Source: Immersiella caudata
Lineage: Eukaryota > Ascomycota > Sordariomycetes > Sordariales > Lasiosphaeriaceae
DNA: 64,000 bases
Direction: 5' to 3'
Assembly (NCBI GenBank): GCA_030512335.1
Contig: JAULSU010000005.1
Location: 3,224,001 to 3,288,000 of the forward strand
In this document: piece by piece, positions 1 through 10,896 of the stretch
How positions within the stretch are numbered: position 1 is the first letter of the stretch
Layout of the letters: every line of letters starts with the position of its first letter
Translations under genes and position numbers: made by a program
Notes under the pieces: generated by a model
Database searches by the model: none
What the model saw: only the letters and a program-made list of their open reading frames with translations
Told to the model about the DNA's origin: nothing

Positions 1-1
1 G

Positions 2-163
2 GAACGAGGAGCCACTCAGGGTGTAGGGAGGGCGTCGACATCTACACCATCGCGAACTTCCGCGCAGAGCACGTCACAAACACCGGCCACAGCATCACGC
101 GGAGGTGAGCAGCTGAGCGACGGGATCGCCGCGGCTTTGGCGAGGCTCAGAGAGAAGGGCTGA
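2..163 (+). CDS. C-terminal end of an unidentified protein (partial)
   Basis: An open frame enters at the left edge and ends at a TGA at 161-163, giving 53 residues. The composition is Ser/Thr/Gly-rich and then a short amphipathic helix (SDGIAAALARLREKG) at the very end. That ordered helix after a disordered linker looks like a real C-terminus. No start or domain lies inside the window, so I do not name it. It could also be chance open frame; 53 residues in GC-rich DNA is weak evidence. Confidence 0.33.
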   Translation, partial: ERGATQGVGRASTSTPSRTSAQSTSQTPATASRGGEQLSDGIAAALARLREKG

Positions 164-2070
164 AGAACTTCGCGAAGATGACTGAAGGAAGAAGTTCACG
201 CCAAAGGGGCCTGGCCTCTGCGTCTCCGTCCGCAACATTTCAGGAGGGGCGAATTTGCCGGCACTTCATCTGTTCACTGGGCCAGACTTTGGGATACAGC
301 AGATGTGGGCCAAAAAGGGCAAACGCAGAATTGTACATATCTCGAAGGGCCCAAGACACGCATGTGTATCGACATTCCGGGAAGCAGCTCCAACAATGTG
401 CATCTTGTGCACCTTCTCGGAGCGTCGGCGCGTTCGAACATAATTGCAACACTACCCATAGATGAGCAGATACCCGGAGAATCAGCCAGCTATCGAGTCT
501 GTTGCACATGTTTCATCGTCCCTCGACCAGCTTCAAGGTACCGGCCGAGTCTCGTCCTCGGTAGTTCGGCTTCCCGATGCAGCTTCTATCGCCAGACGGT
601 GCGGGAGCGGGAGCGGCGCAATGCAGTGCAACTCCCGTGATTCTCCGACAGCTTCCTGATACGGGACTAGGTCTTCCTACTGAGGAGTGTGTCGCCAATT
701 TAGGATCTGTTCTTCGTTCGCCTCTTTTGCTGTTCCTTCACAACTGACCGTCGTGTCCGCAGTGTTGAGTCTCACTGCATCTGCAGAAACTGGACCTGCC
801 TTAGCTGTTGCGTCGGTCAGGCTGCTGTCAAACCCCCAAGGCATGTTTGCATCGTACAATGGCACCAAGGTATCAAGTGCAGGCCCCTGGGGTTGCTCAG
901 ATGAGAGATCGGTAGCCTTGTTGGGCTTCTGTTTGTGGAAGCTGCACCTTGGGCAGATTCAACGTTGCCCACCATTGCTAGGACCGAACCAGGTTGTGGG
1001 TGGTAGCGCATGGGAATCGGAGAAATGAGATTGGAGGCTGCATTCTTCCAACTTTTTGGGCTGGACAATTCCGCCACCCCGTTTCTTACTCCAACGCCCG
1101 CTGGATATGCGCCCCGTTCAGCCTCTTCTGCGAGCGTGGGAGCGCCGCACAGGGGTCGCCAGATGTAAGGTTCGTGACCCGGTTTGGCAAAAGGGGCAGA
1201 CCCATGGTATTTGGGTCCCATCGTTCGCTTCACCCGTTCGACTTCTCGGCTTACCGTCATCGGCAGTCAAACCGTGTCGCACCCCCACAGCGGCTCTCAG
1301 ACACCCGCGCACCATGTCGGTAGTGCCTGGTCTGGTGCTCAAGCGCTGCCTCTTGGGTAGCGTTCCGGAAGCCAATTTCTCTCTCCGTCGTGTGTTTCCC
1401 TTACCTACCCATTCAGGCAGGTATCAGGGGTCACTGGCCAATCATGACAGTCGTGGTGCGATGTGCAAACCAAGTGGGCTTTCTCATGTCGTTTCTTTGG
1501 AGACAACCGGACACCACCAATTTGACAAGTCCTGATGCGCCGCGAGGAGCGGCTAGAAGGACGATGAGGATCTGCGTTGTGTCTTGGGCCGCACTTGGAC
1601 GCCACCGACGACAGGTGTGCTCCCTCCTGCGCTAGTACCTCGACCTACACCCGAATCGTGTCGACAGGCACATCCGCGTAGGACCTCCAGCCCACCGACC
1701 GACAGACAGATCACTTGCATATGTCGTCCTAGTCCATACAGTGCCTTGCGCAGACTACCATGACATATTCACATGGTCGAGTTCCCTTGCCGTGTGCCGG
1801 CCGCGGGCGAGGGAGGGCAAGAATGCTCGCGGATTCCGCGACCTCGCCCGTACCGCACCGTCTCACGGAGATTCCGTACCCCCCTTTCCATTGTCAGATT
1901 CATTCTAATGCCCCCGTATATATTCCCCTCTCCCTCTCTTTCTGTAGACGTTGGGCCTTTCTGCTTTAGTGCTGGCTAGGCTGTGTGGCTTTTCTCTCCC
2001 TGTCCTACTCTCCCTCGGACCGCCCCTTTTCAAAGCGCCTCGCATCATTACGCCGAAGCGAAGCGCAGCC
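164..2070. other. Intergenic region, no supported gene
   Basis: Open frames here reach at most about 160 residues. They lack domain signatures, Kozak-like starts or splice-linked continuations, and overlap on both strands as expected by chance. The last 200 bases are pyrimidine-rich (CCCCTCTCCCTCTC at about 1923-1940), typical of a fungal promoter/leader for the mannosidase gene that follows. Confidence 0.6.
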
Positions 2071-3775
2071 ATGATGCTCCTTCTCTTTGGTACTCGCCCG
2101 GCGGTGGCGTTGACTGCTCTCGTGGCCATCTTCATGGGGCTAGGAGAAAGCCCGGTGGCAGCCGTGGCAACAGAAAAACCACCACCTCAACGTCGCGATC
2201 ACAGGCCCAGGGATACGACGGCGAGGTATGACCCGCCCAAGCACGTCGTCCACGCTGCGAGAGCGGACGCCGTTAGGCAGGCGTTTCAAGTATCGTGGGA
2301 CGGGTACTACAAGTACGCTTTCCCGCACGACTCGCTTCGGCCTACGACCAACAGTTATCTGGATGACAGGTAGGGCGCACAATCACCGAGGGCCTCGAGG
2401 GTATCACTGACGAAGATGACGCAGGAACGGATGGGGTGCAAGTGCGGTCGATGCCTTGAGCACCGGGTTGATCATGCAGAACTGGAGAGTGGTCGATCAG
2501 ATATTGGATTATATTCCGACTATCGACTTCGACAAGACCGACGACCAAGTGTCGCTTTTTGAGACAACCATCCGCTATCTCGGCGGGCTGCTCTCTGCGT
2601 ACGACTTGATGACGGGAAACGCCACGGGCAAGACCAGCGATAGCAAGAGAGTCAATGCCGTTCTGAAGCAGGCAGTCCATCTGGCCGACAATCTCATGGT
2701 TGCCTTCGACACCCAAAGCGGTGTTCCCGACAATAACCTTTGGTTCAATCCACCCCGGAAAGCTGGTTCCGAGCACAATAGCATTGCGACAGTCGGCACC
2801 CTCGTTCTTGAGTGGACCCGCCTGAGCGATATCACTGGGAACCCCCTTTACGGAAAACTCGCCCAGCGCGCCGAATCGTACCTCCTCAGCCCGCGGCCCA
2901 AGCTCGGCGAGCCGTTCCCCGGCCTCCTCGGAACCAACCTCAAGATTTCCAATGGCGAGTTCATCGAATCCTCCGGTGGCTGGGGCGGCGGCGATGACTC
3001 TTTCTACGAATACCTCATCAAAATGTACCTCTACGACCCGAACAGCTTCTCAGAGTACAAGCGCCGCTGGATCCTCGCCGCCGACTCCAGCATGAAATAC
3101 CTCATCTCCCACCCCTCTTCCCGCCCCGAGCTCACTTACCTCGCGATGTGGCGCGATAGCAAGACTCTCGACTTCGTCTCGGAGCACCTCGCCTGCTTCT
3201 CCGGAGGCAACTTCATCCTGGGCGGCTTAACCCTCGACATGCCCGAATATACCAACTTCGGCCTCGAGCTCGTCAACTCCTGCTACAACACTTACGCCTC
3301 CACGACAACCCGTATCGGCCCGGAAATCTTTCGCTGGGAGGACTCTCAATCTTCTGCCAAGTCATCCAAACCTGTTCCTCAGAACCAATCTGAATTTTAC
3401 TCCAAGTCCGGCTTCTGGATCGACTCCCCCTACTACGTCCTCCGCCCCGAAGTCGTAGAAAGCTACTACTACGCTTACCGCGCCACAGGCGACACAAAAT
3501 ACCAAGAGTGGGCATGGGATGCGTTCCAGGCGATACAGAGGGCGTGCAGGGTCGGAAGCGGGTACTCGGGCGTGGTAGATGTGAATAAGCCGGATGGGGC
3601 TGGGTATACGGATGCTCAGGAGACGTTTTGGTTTGCGGAGGTGCTGAAGTATTTGTATTTGATCTTTTCGGAGGATGCGGTGTGGCAGGTGCAGGCGGAT
3701 CATACGAATCAGTTTGTGTTTAATACGGAGGCGCATCCGGTTAGGATTAAGGGGGGGTATGAGAGGGGGGGTTGA
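2071..3775 (+). CDS. GH47 class I alpha-1,2-mannosidase, secretory pathway
   Basis: Two exons, 2071-2369 and 2425-3775, give 549 residues; the 55-bp intron joins LDDR to NGWGASAVDAL. The protein begins with a hydrophobic signal or anchor segment (about residues 2-30). The glycoside hydrolase 47 signatures follow in order: SWDGYYKYAF, FETTIRYLGG (Glu about 146), DDSFYEYL (Asp about 291), LRPEVVESYYYAYR (Glu about 442) and TEAHP near the end (Thr about 534, the calcium ligand of the family). Family members trim alpha-1,2-mannose from N-glycans in the ER or Golgi, or are secreted. The two conserved Cys (about 357 and 387) are present. Alternative start: a second ATG directly follows the first. 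Which glycan isomer it trims cannot be told from sequence alone; it could be Golgi-resident or secreted. Confidence 0.93.
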
Positions 3776-5281
3776 GAAAGTGATGGTAGAATGGGAAGGG
3801 GTATATACATATAAATGGGTGGGATCTAAGGCGGGAGGAATGGCGTTCTGACGGTTTAGATACTACATCTCTTGATGATAGAAGGTAAATACACGAAAGG
3901 GGACTTCATACATCTCGACACATAAAGGGAGGTCCATATCACTCGGCGACTCCACAGCCCCTGAACCCGCGGTCAGACAACATGGACTGTTGGAGACCGA
4001 AGCAAACCACCTCGTGTGGAGCCCACGAGCTCATGCGGAGCCCACGAGCTCATGCAGCCGCACGGCTATCCCCATGCGAGCTCTTGACTGCTGCTGTCCG
4101 CTGCTGTCCGCTGCCAGCACCTGGATCGATGCCGGTGATTAGTTGGAGGTTGAGAGGGTGTCAATTGCGAGCGCTTCTTCGAGGCGAAAGAGTCCTTAAT
4201 TTTCAACCAGCTGTGGGGGCCAGGAAAATATCAACACAAAATAATTCAGACATAAAAATAAATAGTTGCATAATAATCAGCAGGTTGGATAACGATGCGG
4301 AGGCCCAATTCTTCGCCTGAGCAGATGACCACGACAATCCCTCCACGGTACCCGTGACCTGCGCGGACGGAGAAAAGCTGCAAATTACCAATGTCTACAA
4401 CCGACGGAAAGAGCTTGCGATGAACGATCTCTCGCCCCACATGGTTGATGGTAGTGAGGTGATTCATCGCACGTTTCCACGTGGGCATTGCGCTCGCCGA
4501 GCTTGGATGCCCACTGCGTCATCAAGGAGAATTGTGCTTCAGTGCCCTCGGCCGCTCGACCCATCCAGAGTAAGTGTTGCACAATGGATTTGATCCATCT
4601 GATCGAGGCGCAATCTTCGAATGCATCATGAACGGTCGATGCAACCCCCCGGGCTGTGACCACCCTCAGAGTTTGACACGATCATCTCTCACCTCAAGAC
4701 CGTAAGAGAATTTTCTACCTGCCATCCTTCAACATGAGGGTACGCCGATCTACAGCCTTCAGCACCAGGATCTGGTGTTCTACGGTCCAATTTTGAACTT
4801 ATTTCGCGAACTCCCTCTGGGCGCTGTCGAAGCTGTACCTGGGAGAAAATCCTCGACAAAGCCCATAAACTGCACGAGCGGCTCTGTGCGGGCTGGCCGG
4901 CAACCCCGGCCTTGGTCGTCTGCTAGGCATGTTGATGCTGTTGTGATGTCTTCATCAGCATCTAACTCCCGAGGAGTCTAACCCTAACCCTGGATGCTGA
5001 ATCGCGTCATCCTTTTCAGGGAAAGAGCATCCTAACCCATCAATTCTCAGTCCACACTGGGCTGCTGCACCTCCAGAAACGACAAGGCAAGATATCGCTC
5101 ACCGTGCTCCAGAAATTAGGTAAACCTCCCCACCCCACGCAACTCACTTTGTCGGCCCCAAGTTTCGGCACTCGTCAACACCACGCCCAAGGATAAACTT
5201 ACATAAAGTGCGGGGTGTCACAGCCGCCAAAAACTCTCTCCAACCCTCATCCTGAAGCCCCACCTTACCTCATCCCTCTGA
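3776..5281. other. Intergenic region with short tandem repeats
   Basis: No supported gene. It holds the 3' region of the mannosidase gene, a 19-bp tandem duplication (4019-4056), two CTGCTGTCCG units near 4090-4110 and a short telomere-like CTAACCCTAACCC (about 4979-4991). The last 100 bases are C/A-rich leader for the MET22 homologue. Confidence 0.6.
4019..4056. repeat. 19-bp direct tandem repeat, two copies
   Basis: The unit GAGCCCACGAGCTCATGCG occurs at 4019-4037 and again at 4038-4056 with one final mismatch. Each unit contains a SacI-like palindrome GAGCTC. It lies in noncoding DNA and has no obvious function. Confidence 0.8.
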
Positions 5282-6538
5282 ATGACTTCACCCCCATCTC
5301 ACGCCCCCCGAACATCCCACCAAGCCCCTCCTTTTAAAAAGAAGTCCCTCCTTCTGATCATCTCCCTCCTCGTCCTGACCCTGGCGTTCATCCTACCCCG
5401 CCTCAACCTCCTCGCCTCCCACCTCACCCTTCGCCGCCCCCTCTCCGCAACAACAATAACAACAACAACCACCAAAATGACCTCACTCTACACCAAAGAG
5501 CTCGAGGTCGCCCAGCTCGCCGTGCAGCGCGCCGCGCGCCTCACCAAGCGCGTCTTCCACGAGAAAGCCAAAGGCACCGTCTCCAAGGACGACAAATCCC
5601 CCGTCACCATCGGCGACTTTGGCGCCCAGGCACTCATCATTGCCGCGCTGCAGCACCACTTTCCGGGGGATGAGATCGTCGCTGAAGAGGAGGCTGCGCA
5701 GCTGCGGGAGGATAAGGCGCTGCGCGAGCAGATCTGGGAGTTGGTGAGCACGACGAAGCTGGATGATGTTGTCGCGGAGAGGTTTCTAGGGGGTGCGATT
5801 GAGAGTGAGGAGGCGATGCTGGAGTTGATTGACAAGGGGGGGAGTCAGGGTGGGGGTAGGGGAAGGATTTGGGCTATTGATCCTATCGATGGGACCAAGG
5901 GTTTCCTGCGTGGCGGTCAGTACGCGGTTTGTCTTGGGCTGATGGTGGATGGGGATGTCAAGGTGGGCGTGCTGGGGTGTCCGAACCTGCCGGTGGATGA
6001 TGCGGCACCGCTGACGGCGGACATCGGGAGCAATGCGACGGATGAGGGACGGGGTGTGATCTTCTCGGCGGTGGTTGGGCAGGGGGCGACAAGCAGACCG
6101 CTTGGAACGGGCGCGCTGGCGGAGGGGAAGAACATTTCGATGAAGCCGATCACGGAGATGTCGAGCGCGACGTTTTGTGAGAGCGTGGAGTCGGGCCATT
6201 CGAACCAGTCGGATTCGGCGAGGATTGCGGAGAAGCTGAACATCACGAATCCGAGCGTGCGGATGGACTCGCAGGCCAAATATGGGTCGATTGCGCGCGG
6301 CGCAGGGGATATCTATCTGCGTCTGCCGACATCCAAGACGTACCAGGAGAAGATTTGGGATCACGCCGCCGGCGACCTGATCGTCCGGGAGGCGGGTGGG
6401 CAGGTCACTGATACGACCGGCAGCCGGCTGGACTTCAGCAAGGGGAGAACCCTCGCTGCCAATAAGGGTGTTGTCGCGGCGCCCGCGGCGGTCCATGGGC
6501 AGGTCATCAAGGTCGTCCAGGAAGTGCTCGGGTTGTAA
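5282..6538 (+). CDS. met22: 3'(2'),5'-bisphosphate nucleotidase (MET22/HAL2 family)
   Basis: Single exon, 418 residues from the first ATG. The protein has the lithium-sensitive inositol-monophosphatase-superfamily signatures: DKSPVTIGDFGAQA, the metal-binding IVAEEE, WAIDPIDGTKGF, and WDHAAGDLIVREAGG near the C-terminus. Family enzymes hydrolyse 3'-phosphoadenosine 5'-phosphate (PAP), a by-product of sulfate assimilation, to AMP, and are inhibited by Li+ and Na+. Homologues are about 355 residues and begin near the internal Met at residue 66 (ATG at 5477), which follows a CAA-rich stretch that reads like a 5' leader. The extra 65 residues contain a strong hydrophobic segment after three lysines (KKKSLLLIISLLVLTLAF) and could be a membrane anchor or an untranslated leader. 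It is convergent with the ribosomal protein gene downstream. Confidence 0.93.
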   Translation: MTSPPSHAPRTSHQAPPFKKKSLLLIISLLVLTLAFILPRLNLLASHLTLRRPLSATTITTTTTKMTSLYTKELEVAQLAVQRAARLTKRVFHEKAKGTVSKDDKSPVTIGDFGAQALIIAALQHHFPGDEIVAEEEAAQLREDKALREQIWELVSTTKLDDVVAERFLGGAIESEEAMLELIDKGGSQGGGRGRIWAIDPIDGTKGFLRGGQYAVCLGLMVDGDVKVGVLGCPNLPVDDAAPLTADIGSNATDEGRGVIFSAVVGQGATSRPLGTGALAEGKNISMKPITEMSSATFCESVESGHSNQSDSARIAEKLNITNPSVRMDSQAKYGSIARGAGDIYLRLPTSKTYQEKIWDHAAGDLIVREAGGQVTDTTGSRLDFSKGRTLAANKGVVAAPAAVHGQVIKVVQEVLGL

Positions 6539-6664
6539 ATGAGCAGGCCTCCTCTCTCGAGGCCCAATAGTTGTACAGGTTATGGCACAGAGGTAGCCAG
6601 CCACCCAAAAAGGAGCAGCCAGATAGAGTAAATGTACAAAAAGAAGATGCTGTCCGCGCCACCT

Positions 6665-7519
6665 CTATTTGATCTTCTTCTGCTTCAGCTTGATCGTCTC
6701 GTCGTTGACGAAAATACCCTTCCCCTTGTACGGCTCCGGCACTCGCCACCTCCGGATCTTGGCGGCGAACTCGTGCATCACCTCCTTGTCGATGCCCTCG
6801 AGAAGAATCCTCGTCACCTGCGGCGCGCTGGCTTTGATGCCTTCCGGCACGGGCATCACCACGGGGTGAGAGAAACCAAGCTTGAGCACGACGAACTGCT
6901 GCCCGGGATACTGCTCCTCCCTCGGGCGCTCCTCGACCGCCGCTCTGTAACCGATTCCGACCAAGCGCAGAACCGTCGTATGCCCTTCCGACACGCCGCG
7001 GACGTACCTATTCAGATACGACCATTTCGTACCTGAATCGCTGTCAGCTCCATCCCTTTCTCCCATCCAGAAGAAAACACATACCCCACATCTCCTTCTG
7101 CTTCTTGATCTCCTGATCCTCCACGCTCAACATCACCTGTCTTGACGCCCCATCATAATCGATCTTCATAAACGGTGGAATCTCCAAGTCGAGTTTCCCT
7201 ATCCCCTCGTCAGCCCTGACTGCTCCCTCCCCACCGAACGCGCGCCGAAAAACCTACCCAGCGGCCCAGCAACGCTCACGGTCCTCTTCGCAATCTTCAT
7301 CCACGTCGTTGAATCCTTCTTCACCTTCGGCTCGCCAATTGTCAACTCAACGCCGGGAGGGATGCTAATCGGTGTGCGCCCGAGCTTCGACTGTGACGAT
7401 GCCGTTGCGGAAAATTGTCGGGTTTGTGGTGGCGATTGGAATGCGGGGACGAGGAAGCTCGGGAGGGTTACGGGGCCCAGCGTCCGCGTGAGGGCGCGGG
7501 CTTGGGAGGGGGAGAGCAT
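6665..7519 (-). CDS. mrpl6: Mitochondrial large-subunit ribosomal protein uL6m
   Basis: Three exons on the minus strand, 7258-7519, 7085-7198 and 6665-7032, give 247 residues. Splicing restores PLG-KLDLEIPPF and EMWG-TKWSYL. The C-terminal half carries the L6 signature region VLRLVGIGYRA, LGFSHPVVMPVPEGI and RRWRVPEPYKGKGI. The N-terminus from the chosen ATG (MLSPSQARALTRTLG) is Arg/Ser/Ala-rich and acid-free, as expected of a mitochondrial presequence. An in-frame upstream ATG at 7771 would add 84 low-complexity His/Pro/Ser residues and is less likely. The protein binds 23S-type rRNA in the mitoribosome. Its 3' end faces the MET22 homologue 126 bp away. Confidence 0.93.
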
Positions 7520-8435
7520 TTTCGAGGAGGGCGGCGGCGGCGACGGCGAGGTTGTCGTTGCGGCGCCGTGGTGATGATGGGGTTGGAGGTCGAAAAAAGT
7601 TCGGGGGATTGCTGCGAGCGCGCTAGCGTGGTTGCAGGGTGTGTGGGGATGGATGGCAGGGGTTGTGGGGTGTGGGGATAGAGAGGTGTGAATGGTGGCA
7701 CCCCTGGGATGGAGGTTGAGATGGCAACGTTGGATTGGGGAACATGACGACTTTACAGAGTTCGCGATCATTGATGAGATCTCTGATAGTCTTTCAGTTA
7801 TTGACGTCTAGACAGACTATGCTCGTCGTGGATTAGGCCCCCATCTACAACAAGGCGATGTCTTGATCTCCAACCAAACCCTTGACGCAACGACAATGGA
7901 CACCTGACTGATTTCCTTCTACAAAGACATTGGGATCTCAAGGCCTCTAAAGCTACCGTTGTAATCGGATTTGGTGAGTGTAGGCTGCCCCTGAGCTTGT
8001 TTGCCATGTCATTGTGCCTCAAACTCGCTGTATCAGGAGTCCGGAGACACCTCGACATTGACCAACCAAACATATCGACCCATGGTGTCCGACAAACCCT
8101 CAACACATGGCTGTGCTTCATTTCCACCTCCTCAAGATTCTGATTTCATTGTTGTCACTACAAACGGCCTGCATTTTCATCTCATCACTGGCCTAGCAAG
8201 TGACTTCCGACCCACTTCCACCAGGTTGCTCCTTCCCTACGATTGATTTTTTCCACAGCCGAATACTTTCCGACCATCTACTTCAATTTAGCAGCGTTTT
8301 CTTCTTCTCTATTTTTCTCTCCTTCATCTGCCGTCGCGCGCACCACGATCGCCATCCTTCGGATTCCGGACCTGATACGCCCTTGAATGGCCACACGCGG
8401 CGTTCAGTCGCCAGATACCATCGTTGCAGCTCACT
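7520..8435. other. Divergent intergenic region between mrpl6 and kar5
   Basis: No supported gene. The right part is pyrimidine-rich (8285-8335), typical of a fungal leader. It presumably contains promoters for both flanking, divergently transcribed genes. Confidence 0.6.
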
Positions 8436-10030
8436 ATGGCTGGTAGCAGACTTCAAGTGATATTTGTCTTGCTTGCCCTCCCAATTCGAAGAATCGCGGG
8501 CTTCTCGTGGCGGGGCGACAATCGAGCAGCCCGAGGTAGGCTGACGCCATTCGCAGTCACATCCTGGAGCTAACATGATTTGCAGCAAGAAGCCAATCGT
8601 CGGAGGTTGTCTACCAGGAATCTGGCCTTCAGAATATTCTTTCAGTTACGCTAAATGAGCTCCAAGAGCTTGAATCGGAACCGTTCTGCCATCGAGTTGC
8701 TGCTCGTCTTCTAGTCAACAACTGCCAACTCGTCGACGGGAAGGATGACGCAACTATTCTTACAGACAGCGGACGCCAAGTCCGCGACTTCGTTGACTCG
8801 TATGCAGCAAGTCTCGCCATCTGTGACCTAGAAAGAGGTAGCTTCAATATACCACCGGAGTGCGCGAAATTTCGCGAACAGTCGCTCAGTCAAATCGCCA
8901 TTCGGAGCGAGCCGCAGCTTCATGTGAGCCCCAGAGAGATTGGTCTCTGCTTATCAGGCCTTGCCGCTTCAGACGCTGCGTGGAGCACATGGGTAAGCTA
9001 TCGTCACAAAGCGTTGCGATTCTGTGAAGCTGCTCGGGGAGACAACGAGAAGAGTAAGTTCGACATCCCAATGTCAAGACACCATCACTGACATCCCTCA
9101 GTCCAGAGCATACACGTCTACCAGAAGCTCACCAAGGTAATTGCCAGACTAGTTGAAGGCGTGGAGGTGGACCTACAAAGGAGGATGGACGAGCTTGATA
9201 ACCGAGCCCGACAGACGTTTGACAACCTCGACCAACTATCGCCACAGGTTGACCGCTTAAGGGATCGACTTGTCCAAGTTGAGCACTATCTGTCCGGCGA
9301 CCTTGCAAAAACCCTGAAAACGTCGACAAAGTCCACTACTGACGCACTGCAAAACGCTGAGGACCTCAAGCAGCTGCTAAATGCACTTGTCCGCACCGTC
9401 CTAGAGCAAAACGCCCAACTCGCTTCCGCTCATGAACTGTCGGTCCGACAGGCGGCAGGAAGAACGAATTCGGATATATTTGCTCTTGCGGAAGTTGTTT
9501 CGATGGCTTCCGCTTCCACCGCTGAATTGCAAAGACAAATAGTACGCCTCTCGCCCGTACCCTAGCTTGGGCTTCTGCTAACAGCCTTGACACAGGAAAT
9601 CTCGACCGAGCGGGTGGCATCGCTGGCCCAACAGCAAGATTCTCTCGAACAAGGGTTCGACAAACTACTCGTCACCGCAAGCATACTTTCCAACAATTTT
9701 GATGAGCACACTGAAAAGCTCCAACAAGCTACCAATGCCACGGACGGGCTTCTCGGCACCCTCGAGGAGACCACCAACACGGCTGCCAGGCTGACACAAT
9801 CCCTCTCCAGCATTGGATTTGGAAGCTGGTTGCCATATATTCTTTGCCCGGCATTCACCGTCGTCGTGGGTTCTTATGGACTTGAGCCTTCTCCTCTCCG
9901 GAACTTCGTGCTGGGAGCACTTGGCGAAGCCCTCGGCTTTCTAATATCTGCTCCATCGTCTAACCGGTTCGGCAAAGATTTTGATCTCTCTTTCCTCGCA
10001 TCTTCAAATGCAACCACACTCAAGACTTGA
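8436..10030 (+). CDS. kar5: KAR5/Tht1-type nuclear membrane fusion protein
   Basis: Four exons, 8436-8535, 8586-9053, 9102-9541 and 9596-10030, give 480 residues; introns are 48-54 bp. The reading frame is broken into pieces, and the family is only visible after splicing. The first 22 residues form a signal peptide (LQVIFVLLALPI). A Cys-rich N-terminal domain follows with the Kar5 pattern: FCHRVAARLLVNNCQ, SYAASLAICDLE, PREIGLCLSGLAASDAAW and a Cys before a W...YR segment. Residues about 200-400 are predicted coiled coil. The end has two hydrophobic stretches (SWLPYILCPAFTVVVG, FVLGALGEALGFLIS). Kar5 proteins act in the nuclear envelope/ER to fuse nuclei during mating. The last exon could extend further if another intron is present. 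Confidence 0.8.
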
Positions 10031-10455
10031 TGATGCTTGGGTCATCGTATCATACACGCAGGAATTTTGACGATTTTGGGGGATCTCAACGCCATTGTTC
10101 GCATTGCTAACAGGGTTCATGGGGGCTGGAGTTGGGCGTCTTTACGAGTTACGAGGTATGACCTTCAGCCTCGCACACATACGACAGTCATTCTTAGACA
10201 TTCTCAGCTATTCCTACATAGATCGATAGGGTCGGAACGGGGCTGCAACACTATGAGCTACTTATATCACACATGCCTTTTTCCTGCTCGTCGACTGGTG
10301 TACTGACGGTTATGATAGACATGGCGCATTGAGGGCTGAGCTTGAAGAGCGTCTCGAAGAATCAAGAACCGGAAAGTGTGGTGTTGTGTTGTTGTGGGCC
10401 CTCGGGTAATCCGCATTGCCATAGCCTCCATTTCCACCCGTCAATTCCAACAAAG
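10031..10455. other. Intergenic region before tRNA-His
   Basis: About 425 bases with only short chance frames; nothing supported. It includes the 3' end of the kar5 transcript. Confidence 0.5.
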
Positions 10456-10541
10456 GGGATTGTAGTATAGTGGTCAGTACTTCTCGTTGTGGTCATTCAC
10501 AGCGATCCGAGAGGACCCAGGTTCGATTCCTGGCAATCCCA
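10456..10541 (+). tRNA. tRNA-His (anticodon GTG) with a 14-nt intron
   Basis: The sequence folds as a complete cloverleaf. The acceptor stem is GGGATTG with CAATCCC, followed by discriminator A. The D stem is GTAT/GTAC, the anticodon stem TCTCG/CGAGA and the T arm CCAGG-TTCGATT-CCTGG. The anticodon loop is enlarged to 21 nt; removing 14 nt (TCATTCACAGCGAT) directly after position 37, the canonical nuclear tRNA intron site, leaves TTGTGGC with anticodon GTG. A G precedes the acceptor stem at 10455, but in eukaryotes the mature G-1 is normally added after transcription. Confidence 0.95.
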
Positions 10542-10544
10542 CTA

Positions 10545-10549
10545 TTTTT
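10545..10549 (+). terminator. RNA polymerase III terminator of tRNA-His
   Basis: A run of five T follows the tRNA 3' end by three bases, as usual for Pol III termination. Confidence 0.8.
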
Positions 10550-10896
10550 GCAGTTTTTCTCCACCAAATCTCACTTTTTTTCTAGTGGGCTTCTTCTGGA
10601 ACGGCCCAACCCAACCACCTGGTGCATCGGCGGATATGGGCGGCGACCAATCATTTGTTTTAGTTGGGTGGCGACCCTGATCGGAAGCTTGGGATGAGGC
10701 TGATATTGTGGTCCTCATTTTTTTTGGACACTACATGGAATCTCCTGCGTTCGTGATCGCAGGATTGATCGGAAACGCATCAGCTTCATTTTGAGGAGGT
10801 GGAACCACACATACGCACCTTACGGACTCGCTCACCGTGAGCTGAGCACCCGCCCCTTCAAGAAGCGGTGATATCTCGCCACCGCCAATATCTAAT
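10550..10896. other. Intergenic region between tRNA-His and the PEX11 gene
   Basis: About 350 bases with no supported feature other than presumed promoter sequence for the peroxin gene. Confidence 0.5.

Noticed and set aside
1056..1535. 159-codon plus-strand frame near the left end
   Set aside because: No ATG at its beginning, no recognisable domain, composition like neighbouring noncoding DNA.
4979..4991. CTAACCCTAACCC telomere-like word (also near 55816)
   Set aside because: Only two units, in gene-rich DNA with no other subtelomere feature; random or a known short interstitial word.
5786..6604. 272-codon minus-strand frame
   Set aside because: It is antisense to the MET22 homologue, Arg/Pro/His-rich without order.
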